DNA of 30,868 nucleotides from a virus, in the IMG/VR virus record IMGVR_UViG_3300037247_001856, positions 1 through 30,868 of that record; one strand, 5' to 3'. The notes beneath the pieces are model-generated. The model was given only the letters and a program-made list of their open reading frames with translations, made no database searches and was not told where the DNA came from. The translations under genes and the position numbers were made by a program. How positions within the stretch are numbered: position 1 is the stretch's first letter; every line of letters begins with the position of its first letter. This document shows positions 22,328 to 30,498 of the stretch, piece by piece.

Positions 22328-24085
22328 ATGACCATCGCAGGCATCCAGCCCGGCAACCTCTTGAAATACAACGGTTTCGAGTTTGACGGTGCGTCCACGA
22401 TCAACGCTGCTGTCAGATTCATTCGCGACGATGCGGACAGAGTGGTCGTTTATCAGGAAACCACAATCACGGCTAAGGCCATCGTTGTGCCCAATAGCGG
22501 CAACGCTTCTACCGACAAAGCCATGCAGGAAATCCGCCGAAAACTTGGAGCGGACGGTGGTATCTTGACTTTCAAAGATAAGGGATTTGGCCAAGATTTC
22601 GTCGTCAACAAGGGCAAGATCAAAGACGTAAAGTTTGGACCAAAACCGAAAATTCTATCCTGGAAACCGATCGGTGATACGCTGGCCGCAGAAATCGAAT
22701 GGCAAGTTGTGACGCGATTTCCGGTATGTGAGAACGCGAAATTCAAGGACGTGCTTGCTTTGAACTATGACCATACAGTCGTGATTGACGACAAAAGTAA
22801 TTCCACGCGAACCGTCACTGGTTACATCGAAATCGCACAGACGCGACGGGTCGGCCAGCAGTCGCTCACGCAGATTGCCGACAGTTTTCGCGGTCAGATT
22901 CGCGTTGTGCCACTGCCGGGGTTCAAGCGAACACAGAGCTGGAAAACGTCTCTCGACAAGTCGCGAGTTGACTTTTCGATTGTTGATGAGCAGATTAATA
23001 GCCGGAACCCATGGCCGCAATTTGTGACGGACATTTCCGCACGGCATGACGTAGCGATGTCGCGGTCGTCTGGATTTCAAAGCAGCCTGAACACACTCTC
23101 GGCCAACATTGAACTGATTCCGGGAAAGCCTGGGACCCTCGCCTACCTGATTTTTTTGCAGTTGATTCAAACTCGCATCTTGACGGCAAGGGGCAGTAGT
23201 AATCAGGTTGTCATGCTACAAAACGTAAACATCAGCGAAGACATCTTTGGCCGATCGTCGCGGTTCTCCGTGAGCTACCGCGTGTTGCACTGTTTGAAAG
23301 ATTTCATGCAGCGAACTGGACTCTGGCAACCCCTTGGTACGAACTGGCAGCAATGGGCAACGTCAGTTTCGCCGATGTTCAATAATCGCGGCAACGCTGG
23401 ACTAGCAGCCTCGGCTAGCCACGATGCGATTATCAGTCTATGCCTGCCCGGATCGACTGGCGGAGTGAATATCGATTCTCCATTACGAACGGAAAGGGAT
23501 GTGGCGAATTCCCTTCCGTCACTTCAGAACCTCCGGCCGCCGGCAGCACGAAGTTGGCTGGCCTATGAGAATATAATCCAGCTTTTTGCAGATCGGCCGA
23601 CAGTCCGGCAGTCGCCCATCCAATCGCCCGCCGATCAACTGGAGGAACAGACGGCATTGGGGACCAGCGATTTCAGTTACCCGGAGCAGTCCTCCGGCGT
23701 GAAAGAGGATATTATTCAGGAGGGCGGACAACCGACGTATTCCGCGTGGCTGATCGGCCATGCGGCCAGGGTTGGGTACAAGATCGTACAGCCGCGACTG
23801 AAGAAAATCGGCAAGGCAGCGGTTCGGGAAGTGAAAAATATCTTCACCGAAGGCTCGATAGCCAATATGTTTGGCCAGCCGGTCTTTGGTGCCTCTTGGA
23901 AAATCGGGTATATTTTAGCGGGTTCGCCGGGCAAGGTTCCGCCGGAGGACAACTTGAAAGAGTGTGTTGACGGCGGAAAGGGAACGGCGGAGAAGCCCGG
24001 CAAGACTGGAGAGGCTGCCGGAAGTCTCTCTGGCGGTGCCGGAGCCGGGGCTGGCAGCGGATTCAATGAAGTAGGGATACAGTAG
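22328..24085 (+). CDS. Baseplate or distal-tail structural protein
   Basis: I start at the ATG at 22328; the frame extends back to 22220 but into the neighbouring ORF. The 585-residue protein begins IAGIQPGNLLKYNGFEFDGASTINAAVRFIRDDADRVVVYQ and has repeated beta strands, as in distal-tail and baseplate hub proteins. Residues 360-410 are aromatic (GLWQPLGTNWQQWATSV), and residues 545-585 a Gly/Ala/Ser tail. Its place right after the tape-measure-like gene fits a tail-tip role. No enzymatic motif is visible. Confidence 0.52.
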   Translation: MTIAGIQPGNLLKYNGFEFDGASTINAAVRFIRDDADRVVVYQETTITAKAIVVPNSGNASTDKAMQEIRRKLGADGGILTFKDKGFGQDFVVNKGKIKDVKFGPKPKILSWKPIGDTLAAEIEWQVVTRFPVCENAKFKDVLALNYDHTVVIDDKSNSTRTVTGYIEIAQTRRVGQQSLTQIADSFRGQIRVVPLPGFKRTQSWKTSLDKSRVDFSIVDEQINSRNPWPQFVTDISARHDVAMSRSSGFQSSLNTLSANIELIPGKPGTLAYLIFLQLIQTRILTARGSSNQVVMLQNVNISEDIFGRSSRFSVSYRVLHCLKDFMQRTGLWQPLGTNWQQWATSVSPMFNNRGNAGLAASASHDAIISLCLPGSTGGVNIDSPLRTERDVANSLPSLQNLRPPAARSWLAYENIIQLFADRPTVRQSPIQSPADQLEEQTALGTSDFSYPEQSSGVKEDIIQEGGQPTYSAWLIGHAARVGYKIVQPRLKKIGKAAVREVKNIFTEGSIANMFGQPVFGASWKIGYILAGSPGKVPPEDNLKECVDGGKGTAEKPGKTGEAAGSLSGGAGAGAGSGFNEVGIQ

Positions 24086-24120
24086 CGGATTTTATCACTG
24101 CCAATTGAAAGGAAATGACG

Positions 24121-24486
24121 ATGGCGAAAAAAGCGAAGCGGAAAAGGGCGGGCGGAAAGAAAGCGGCAACGAAGCCAGCCGAATCAACTGACGGAGTGCC
24201 AGTCTTCTCAGATGGCCGACTGAAGTTTTGTGTCGAGGGCGGTCAATCAGACGGCAAGAGTTTTCGGGTCGACATGCTCGACGTGCAAATAGTGTCCGAC
24301 GAATTGGCGTTAAAGCACCGACTCGGTGACCGAAAGGGAAAGCCAAGCCGTGAATTTCTCGCCGACTTGGCCGGTGAATTCGACAGCCTGATTGGCAATG
24401 ACATCAAGTGTACGCCCAGTCTGGCTTACTGGATATGGCACGCTGTCTGTAGCAGGATGGAAGAGTTGCAAAAAAAAACGAACTAG
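24121..24486 (+). CDS. Tail assembly chaperone-like protein, short form
   Basis: I choose the ATG at 24121, with AAAGG at eight bases, over 24115. The 121-residue protein has a Lys/Ala-rich start (AKKAKRKRAGGKKAATK), a beta strand region (LKFCVEGGQSDGKSFRVDMLDVQIV), and a helical part (REFLADLAGEFDSLIG, SLAYWIWHAVCSRMEELQKK). It ends at TAG a few bases after a run of nine adenines. Phages use two-form chaperones of this size, one made by frameshift, to load the tape measure. The gene here lies after, not before, the tape-measure-like gene, so the role is not certain. Confidence 0.65.
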   Translation: MAKKAKRKRAGGKKAATKPAESTDGVPVFSDGRLKFCVEGGQSDGKSFRVDMLDVQIVSDELALKHRLGDRKGKPSREFLADLAGEFDSLIGNDIKCTPSLAYWIWHAVCSRMEELQKKTN

Positions 24487-24731
24487 CCGCTGACATTTCG
24501 CGTTGTTACGGATTCGACGCGACGAAACTTGACCGAGAAACGCTGGCTGGGTTTGCGGCCAACATGCCGAGAATGAAAGCACAGGCAGCACTGGAAGAGG
24601 GCAGCTATGATCCCGCAGATGATCAATCCGTGTATCGATTGGTGCTTGCGGCCACTGGGAGCATCCAGGCAGCGAAACGTGCCGAAACAGAATCACTGAA
24701 AGTTCGCGTGAAACAGTCAGAAACGAAGTGA
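24121..24731 (+). CDS. Predicted frameshift fusion product, 203 residues
   Basis: Zero-frame codons to 24477 (119 residues), then a -1 shift, add 84 residues beginning NELAADISRCYGFDATKL and ending VKQSETK. The extension has no start codon near its beginning; its first ATG (24564) leaves only 55 codons, with no good Shine-Dalgarno. The sequence is coding-like: charged, helical (RETLAGFAANMPRMKAQAALEEG, QAAKRAETESLKVRVKQ) and uninterrupted. The stop TGA is followed six bases on by the portal ATG. This matches the G/GT layout of lambda-like tail chaperones, though such extensions are also found in other phage protein pairs. Confidence 0.7.
24471..24477 (+). promoter_or_regulatory. A AAA AAA -1 ribosomal frameshift site
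   Basis: Within the adenine run 24470-24478, A AAA AAA sits in the correct phase (CAA AAA AAA ACG) for -1 slippage. Only 7 bases separate it from the zero-frame stop (TAG, 24484-24486). The -1 frame is then open for 84 codons to a TGA at 24729-24731. A possible stimulatory stem, TCGCGT (24498-24503) with ACGCGA (24517-24522), lies about 20 bases downstream, further than the usual 5-9 bases. Confidence 0.75.
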
Positions 24732-24736
24732 AAGCT

Positions 24737-27124
24737 ATGAACCTATTCGCCAGAGCCGCGACGTGGTTGAAGAATAGAGACTGGTTACTCGGAACGCCGA
24801 AGACTGCGGACTACAAAGCGATTCCGCACAATATGTTCCAGCAGCCTCGCGACCTGCCGGTCTTCACGTTTCACACGATCCACGCAATGCTCATGGACCC
24901 AACGGTCCGGCTGGGCCTTGCTATGCGAATGGCCCCGCTGACTTCGGCCGAATTCGCTTTCAAGCAAGGGACGGACGAACGCGGCCAAGCGAAATGGGTT
25001 CCCGGTGTTCAAGCGAAGAAACCGGAGGTGGCTGAATTTGTTCTCCGGCAACTTCAAAGGATCTGGCAACACGATCTGCCTAAGATTCTCTCTGCTCAGA
25101 TTTGGGGCTGGGCTGCCGGCGAAGTTGTCTTGCGATTGACGCCGGCCGGCATGGTCGAATTCGATACGATCCTGCACAGACACGCGAGGGACGTTCGGCC
25201 ACTGCTTGGGAATGGCGAAGTGAAGGCGGTTCGGTTTCTTCGGGTTCGCGGGACGTCCGGGAATGTTGAATTGAGATTCCCAAAAAGCTACTGGCACGTT
25301 TTCCGGGACGATGAGGGATCGGCCCATAATATGCCGGTTTTGCATGGAGCGTATTCGCCGTGGGCGGATAAGTGGCTGAACGGTGGGGCATTAGACGTGC
25401 GGCGGTTGTTTATGCACATGCACGCGTATGGAGGAAATGACCTTACGTATCCGCCAGGCACAACAGACGACGGCGAAGGGAACCCAATTCCTAACCGCGA
25501 TATTGCCCGTCAGATTGTGGAGCAACTCAAGGCTGGCGGGTCAACAACGCGGCCGGCACAGTTTGAACCGAATACCGGTAAGCCGATGTGGGAACTTACC
25601 CGGGCAACCGTTCCCGCAAACCCAACCCACATTCTCGAATACCCAAAGGATCTTGATGTTGAGATTCTTCGCGGCATGGAAATCCCGGATGACGTTTTGA
25701 CTTCGGAAGGGACTGGGGCGTGGCAAGGCAAGCAGGTACCCATGCAGGCGTTTTTCTCTGGGCTGAATACATGGTTGACGGTGGTCGTGCGGGTGACGGT
25801 CAAACAGATTATTGAGCCGTTGGTGTTGTTGAACTGGGGCAAGCCTGAAGAGTTTGAAGTGATGACGAAGCCGCTGGACGTTCAGGCGATGGAAATCAAC
25901 CAGAGGAATCAGCCGGAGGGGGCCGGGCAGGGCGGACAGCCGGGTCAGCCCGGGCAACCGCAGCCGGGGGCGGTGTTTGGCCAGCCGGGCCAACAACCGG
26001 GCCAGCCCGTTCGGCCGGGTCAGCCCGGGAATGGGCAGGGGCAACCGGGACAACCGGGCGTGCCGGCACCCAGAAGGCGATTCGGCCTCGATCCAATGGA
26101 CCCGGTTCAAGCAGTCGGCGAGGGCGTTCTGTCGGCCGGCGAACTGGTAACGGCGGCTAAGGAAGCAATGAGGATAAGATTAGCCCGCCCTTTTGACGAA
26201 TCGAAAATTAGTCGCGAGGGGAAAGGCACAGGCGAGGGCGGGCAATTCGCCGAGCAAGCGGGGGCAGACGTTGCAACTGAAAAGAAAGTATCAGATCGTG
26301 TATCGGCAACCATTAAAGACAAACAACTGACGCTCGGGAGCGGCGAATCCCTCCCGGGCCACTTACAAGGCTTGCGGATTCCGCCGGCGTGGCGAGATAT
26401 AACCATTTCCCTTGACCCCAATGCCGCACTTATTGCCACTGGTTTTGACGCGAAGGGTCGCAAGCAAAGCGTTTACTCGGCTGCTCACAGTCAAAGTCGA
26501 TCTGCGATGAAGTTTTCCAGGATTACGGAATTACGGCAAAAGTTCTCAGCGATTCAGGAACAAAATAGAGCGAACATCGAAAGCGAGAGCCCCTTGGTTC
26601 GCGATGCTGCTTCCGTTTCATCGCTCATTATGGCGACGGGACTCCGGCCGGGCAGCACGCGAGATACGAAAGCAGAAACACAAGCCTTCGGGGCAACGAC
26701 ACTAGAGGGTAGGCACGTTGTCGTATCTGGTACAAATGTGCGATTGAAGTTTACTGGAAAAAAGGGCGTACCTATTGACATACCAGTCAACAACCCGATG
26801 GTCGCTGCTTTGCTTCGCGAACGAAAAGAGTCCGCCGGCGATAGCGGCCGACTCTTTAATGTGAGCGATTCGCAATTAAGGGGATATGCAAAAACACTAG
26901 ATGGTGGATCATTCAAGCCAAAAGATTTTCGCACCCATAAGGGAACGAGTCTCGCTGCCAATCTCGTCAGTCGAGGCAGTGTCCCTAAATCAGAAAAGGA
27001 ATACAAGAGTCGAGTGCGAGAAGTCGCGAAGTCCGTGGCAGCGGCCCTCGGAAATACGCCGGCTGTTGCTTTGCAATCTTACATCGATCCGACAGTTTTC
27101 TCGAAGTGGAGACCAGCAGCATGA
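24737..27124 (+). CDS. Portal protein fused to type IB DNA topoisomerase
   Basis: A single 795-residue frame from the ATG at 24737 (a GTG at 24728 is possible). Residues 1-390 read as a Mu gp29/DUF935-like portal (LPVFTFHTIHAMLMDPTVRLGL, ILSAQIWGWAAGEVVLRL), the ring through which DNA enters and leaves the head. Residues 391-446 are a Gly/Gln/Pro collagen-like linker, then FDESKIS...GGQFAE (486-506). Residues 525-795 are a bacterial type IB topoisomerase: GLRIPPAWRDI, LRPGS (R637), FTGKKG (K675), KDFRTHKGT (R732), LGNTPAVALQSY (N773, nucleophile Y782). All five active-site residues align with the known family. The next gene starts within its stop codon. The fusion would put the topoisomerase at the portal vertex. 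Confidence 0.87.
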   Translation: MNLFARAATWLKNRDWLLGTPKTADYKAIPHNMFQQPRDLPVFTFHTIHAMLMDPTVRLGLAMRMAPLTSAEFAFKQGTDERGQAKWVPGVQAKKPEVAEFVLRQLQRIWQHDLPKILSAQIWGWAAGEVVLRLTPAGMVEFDTILHRHARDVRPLLGNGEVKAVRFLRVRGTSGNVELRFPKSYWHVFRDDEGSAHNMPVLHGAYSPWADKWLNGGALDVRRLFMHMHAYGGNDLTYPPGTTDDGEGNPIPNRDIARQIVEQLKAGGSTTRPAQFEPNTGKPMWELTRATVPANPTHILEYPKDLDVEILRGMEIPDDVLTSEGTGAWQGKQVPMQAFFSGLNTWLTVVVRVTVKQIIEPLVLLNWGKPEEFEVMTKPLDVQAMEINQRNQPEGAGQGGQPGQPGQPQPGAVFGQPGQQPGQPVRPGQPGNGQGQPGQPGVPAPRRRFGLDPMDPVQAVGEGVLSAGELVTAAKEAMRIRLARPFDESKISREGKGTGEGGQFAEQAGADVATEKKVSDRVSATIKDKQLTLGSGESLPGHLQGLRIPPAWRDITISLDPNAALIATGFDAKGRKQSVYSAAHSQSRSAMKFSRITELRQKFSAIQEQNRANIESESPLVRDAASVSSLIMATGLRPGSTRDTKAETQAFGATTLEGRHVVVSGTNVRLKFTGKKGVPIDIPVNNPMVAALLRERKESAGDSGRLFNVSDSQLRGYAKTLDGGSFKPKDFRTHKGTSLAANLVSRGSVPKSEKEYKSRVREVAKSVAAALGNTPAVALQSYIDPTVFSKWRPAA

Positions 27125-27279
27125 CTACCGATCCTTTTGGCACGGGTGGTGATGTTCATTTTTTCGGTAACATCCCAGATTGGAGGACGGGGCTCGACGA
27201 CGATGATCCCGACGATGAACTTGTCGAGACGCCCGAAGATGTTATCGCAGTTCTGGGTTTTGATCCGGCGATTGAATAA
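27121..27279 (+). CDS. Acidic 52-residue protein
   Basis: ATG overlaps the previous stop (ATGA) and its own TAA overlaps the next ATG (TAATG), so it is tightly coupled to both the portal-topoisomerase and the minor head gene. The peptide begins MTTDPFGTGGDVHFFGNIPDW and has an acidic centre (DDDDPDDELVETPEDV). Such a charge could mimic DNA or bind a basic partner. No family is recognised; the double coupling argues it is real. Confidence 0.6.
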   Translation: MTTDPFGTGGDVHFFGNIPDWRTGLDDDDPDDELVETPEDVIAVLGFDPAIE

Positions 27280-28301
27280 TGCCACCTGAAGCTCAAATCC
27301 CGGCCACCGATCTAATCATCGGCCAGGGTCTAATCTCGGCCGAGACCATCGCCCAAGAACTCCGTTCTCGCCTCGTCCGCCGCCTCGCTGCCGAACGCGG
27401 CACGCTCCTGCCTGATCAGCTCCTCGGCATCGCTCGGGCCACCCTGGCCGAATTCGAGCCGATTCTAGCCGACAACCTCGCGACCGCCGACCTGGCCGCC
27501 TGGATTGCCGGGTTGGACCGGGTGGCCAACCGGCTCCCGGCCGCCGTGGTCGAATCCCTTGCCGCTGTTGCCGGGGCCGCCCAGCCCTCCATTTTCACTA
27601 TATCCGGCTTGCTTGATGAACCCAGCCCAGTTATCCGATTCCCCCTAATCGACCAAGCCGCCCAATCCCTGGCCGATCGGTCGATCGTCACCCGGGCCGA
27701 ATTCGACCAGCTGGCGGACGATGCCAAGCGGCGGGCGTTCACTGTGGCCCGCCAGGGGAGCGTAGAAACGATCGAACGGATCAGAGATGTCTTGGTTCAG
27801 GACATCCGCGAGGGACCCTCACTGGCCGGATTCCGCCGGGAAATGGCCGATTCTCTGGCGTCGGGCGACATCGGGGAGGCCCACCTGGAAAACGTCTATC
27901 GGACAAACATCCAGACAGCATTCGCTGAAGGCCACGACGCCTTGGCCGACAATCCCATCGTGGTTGCAGCGTTTCCCTTCCAGGAGATCCTGCCGATTGA
28001 TGACGGTCGGGTTCGGGATACCCATTTTTCCCTGCAATTTCTCGGCCTGAATGGCACCGGCGTTTACTGGCGAAACGATCCGTTCTGGTCGCTTTTCATG
28101 CCGCCGATCGAGTGGCAGTGTCGGTGCGGCTGGAATATGCTATCAGTCAGGCAGGCAGCCCGGAAAGGCGTTCAGGCGGCCATCGAGTGGCTTCGCACTG
28201 GGGTTGAACCGGCTCACGAGTTTCGGTTACAGTTCATTCCATGGCGGCCCGATCCGGATTTCGTCGGAGGTCGTCCTAGCCGGAGTATCATCACAATATG
28301 A
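27279..28301 (+). CDS. Mu F-like minor head protein
   Basis: The 340-residue protein has the Mu F-family marks: a helical first half rich in Ala and Arg, a conserved-type helix ENVYRTNIQTAFAEGHDAL (E204 onward), the segment DDGRVRDTHFSLQF, and the terminal PPIEWQCRCGW (residues 275-285) with its Cys pair. Mu F-type proteins lie inside the capsid near the portal and may help injection. The gene order portal, F is as in Mu. No toxin or enzyme domain is attached at the C-terminus. Confidence 0.83.
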   Translation: MPPEAQIPATDLIIGQGLISAETIAQELRSRLVRRLAAERGTLLPDQLLGIARATLAEFEPILADNLATADLAAWIAGLDRVANRLPAAVVESLAAVAGAAQPSIFTISGLLDEPSPVIRFPLIDQAAQSLADRSIVTRAEFDQLADDAKRRAFTVARQGSVETIERIRDVLVQDIREGPSLAGFRREMADSLASGDIGEAHLENVYRTNIQTAFAEGHDALADNPIVVAAFPFQEILPIDDGRVRDTHFSLQFLGLNGTGVYWRNDPFWSLFMPPIEWQCRCGWNMLSVRQAARKGVQAAIEWLRTGVEPAHEFRLQFIPWRPDPDFVGGRPSRSIITI

Positions 28302-30049
28302 GCGACCGTCTCACCCTCGGTGGATTGACTTGCTGGAATCCGCGACACGCGGCCAAGGCTGCCGCCAGACTTGGAACGTCGACTGATTTCGTTGGCAAGG
28401 TTAGCGCATTCACTCTCCCGCTCGGTCGCGAGCCGGGCCGCGGTGCCGTTCTCATGGTCAGGTCCGATCTGGATTCGCTCGACCAGAACAGCTTCCAACA
28501 GTTGGTTTGGACGTCGGACTTTGACACCTTGACAATTCAGTCGCTCATAATCACGCGGGCGATTGCTCTAAACAAGGCTTTGACGACCGATCCGAATGCT
28601 CTTTTCATGGTCGAGTTGGCTGACAAGCGACACGTCTTTCCGTTTTCGTCGATCGACAGTCAGTACAACGTCCGGATGCCGGCACCTTCAGCACTCACCG
28701 GACCGAGTCTCTACTATCCTGAATCGCTCAACAGCGGGGCACTCTGGACGTGGGATACGATGGTAGGTGATATCTGGGATGAACTTCCGGATGATGCCGG
28801 GACAGCACCTTCGCTTCCGTACACACCCAATGGCGACCCTGACGGGTTCAGGTTCATCGGGGTTTCCGCGTGGCACGCCTTGCACGCAGTTTTGGACAAG
28901 TTGCAAGTTGCGGTTAGTTACGACCCGATCGAGAATGAGTTTTCTTTTGTTCGATTGGGCACGACACAATCGGGTCTTTCCGATTCTTTGGATGATCTCT
29001 TGGAAGCCGGCCGGCTGCTCTATGATTTCGATCCAACCGAATCCGATCTCGCCCGAATGCCGGAAACGATTCGCGTTTTCTTCCGACGCCAAGAGGCTCT
29101 TAATGACGAAGCATTTGCACACGGCACCGAAGACGATACGTCGCGGTCGGGCAACTGGGAATCATCGCCCTCGATATCCAAAGACGTTGCAACGGGGGTT
29201 TCCGGTGTTGCGGCCGGGAGTGTCTTGCCGGTGTGGGATGATCTTCCCGCCCTTGTTGACGATGCGGGGACAAACACGAATAGCGGTGCTCTCGTTACGC
29301 GGGCCAATGAAGTGGCTCAGAATATCGAGGCCCGGATCACGACAAGCGATGCGAGCCAGCGAAAACATTTTTCAGGTATTACGAAGGATATCCTGCCTGG
29401 TAGCGAAGTCGACTCGGTTGCTTGGCAGGATTTCGGGGGAGACCCGGGGTTGATTACAGTGATCACCCAACGGCAAACAGCTACGGGATTGCCGGATGCC
29501 AGTGGGCCACTTCGCCCGACCTGGCCGAGACTCCCGCAACTCGTTCAAGTGTTCACTTCGGGTGGGTCGGCGGGAGACATTCTCGATGCGAACGGCGATG
29601 GTTTTCACGATGCGAGGGTCGTGCGGTTTGCGGACGATAAGGTCGAGGTTTTAGACGACTGCTGGATTTTGTTCGTTGATGATTACGACAACAAAGCAGG
29701 AGCGCTAAAAGCGACTCATAGCGAGTATTACATCGGGCGGCTGTCGGGCATCGAGACTTCAAACGGTTCAACCCGGCCACTGTACTTGGCACGACGTGGC
29801 CCTTCGTCACAAGCAAGATGGGTTGAGTTTGAACTCGATGCTGCCCTTGCCATTACGGATGAAAGCCAAGAGGATTGCAACGTAAATAATTTCTGGGGCG
29901 GCACCAATCCAGGAGCTACGGTTACCGTTTTTAACCTGAATAAAAGCGGCGGTGACTTTACGTTTTTTGGCGATGCCGGCGACATTGGCCTTGCTGTCTA
30001 TGACGAAATTGACAACGTGTATCGAATCGTACAACTGGAGTGTCCATAG
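28298..30049 (+). CDS. Virion structural protein, 583 residues
   Basis: The ATG overlaps the previous stop as ATGA. The N-terminal 330 residues (GKVSAFTLPLGREPGRGAVLMVRSDL, FRFIGVSAWHALHAVLDKLQVAVSYDP) suggest a baseplate or hub fold, but I cannot name it. A dockerin/EF-like loop DANGDGFHDARVV, with Asp at positions 1, 5 and 9, occurs around residue 430 and could hold calcium. The C-terminal 150 residues are beta-rich and end GLAVYDEIDNVYRIVQLECP, a strand pattern I associate with phage tail or fibre proteins. Confidence 0.6.
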   Translation: MSDRLTLGGLTCWNPRHAAKAAARLGTSTDFVGKVSAFTLPLGREPGRGAVLMVRSDLDSLDQNSFQQLVWTSDFDTLTIQSLIITRAIALNKALTTDPNALFMVELADKRHVFPFSSIDSQYNVRMPAPSALTGPSLYYPESLNSGALWTWDTMVGDIWDELPDDAGTAPSLPYTPNGDPDGFRFIGVSAWHALHAVLDKLQVAVSYDPIENEFSFVRLGTTQSGLSDSLDDLLEAGRLLYDFDPTESDLARMPETIRVFFRRQEALNDEAFAHGTEDDTSRSGNWESSPSISKDVATGVSGVAAGSVLPVWDDLPALVDDAGTNTNSGALVTRANEVAQNIEARITTSDASQRKHFSGITKDILPGSEVDSVAWQDFGGDPGLITVITQRQTATGLPDASGPLRPTWPRLPQLVQVFTSGGSAGDILDANGDGFHDARVVRFADDKVEVLDDCWILFVDDYDNKAGALKATHSEYYIGRLSGIETSNGSTRPLYLARRGPSSQARWVEFELDAALAITDESQEDCNVNNFWGGTNPGATVTVFNLNKSGGDFTFFGDAGDIGLAVYDEIDNVYRIVQLECP

Positions 30050-30498
30050 TGAGTTGGTTTACCTGTCTATGTAAGTGTCTCGATTGCCAACTTGGTACAA
30101 CGCCCGGACAAATTCAACTTACTGTTCCAGCTGGGACGTATGCGGATGCTACGTCCCCTTGCGACGAGGGCTGCGGTGGTCTTGAAGGGACGTTTATTCT
30201 GGATCAAACTGACGATGACCCATGCGTCTGGGAGCTAAACACGGGCATTCAATGCACAATCGGAATGCAGAGCTTTGAATGGTCTTATAGGATGTTCATT
30301 GTTACGGGTGGACCTTTTTTAGTCGTTGAGTTATTTGACCCGCCAGCTGATATTCACGTTCAGTTTACAAGTCCAGATTTCTCTTTTCCCTTAGACTGTG
30401 CGTTTAGTGGGCTTGCGTCAGACCACTTTATCAATAACCTTGATATTGGTTGTGTGTCGTCTACGGGCAAGACGGTTACACTTGACCTACCGCCATGA
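30049..30498 (+). CDS. Cys-rich beta protein, probable virion component
   Basis: The GTG at 30049, overlapping the previous TAG and preceded by GGAG at eight bases, is preferred over the GTG at 30040. The 149-residue product starts MSWFTCLCKCLDC and has further cysteines (CDEGCGG, DPCVWELN, IQCTIG, LDCAF, IGCVSS). These could form disulphides. Strand-like repeats (GTFILDQTDDDPCVWEL, FLVVELFDPPADIHVQF) suggest an Ig-like fold. It probably belongs with the preceding tail gene. Function unknown. Confidence 0.5.
   Translation: MSWFTCLCKCLDCQLGTTPGQIQLTVPAGTYADATSPCDEGCGGLEGTFILDQTDDDPCVWELNTGIQCTIGMQSFEWSYRMFIVTGGPFLVVELFDPPADIHVQFTSPDFSFPLDCAFSGLASDHFINNLDIGCVSSTGKTVTLDLPP

Noticed and set aside
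25909-26080. Collagen-like tract as a tail fibre collagen domain
   Set aside because: The repeats are Gly-Gln-Pro in a disordered linker inside the portal fusion, short and irregular, so a trimeric collagen rod is unlikely.
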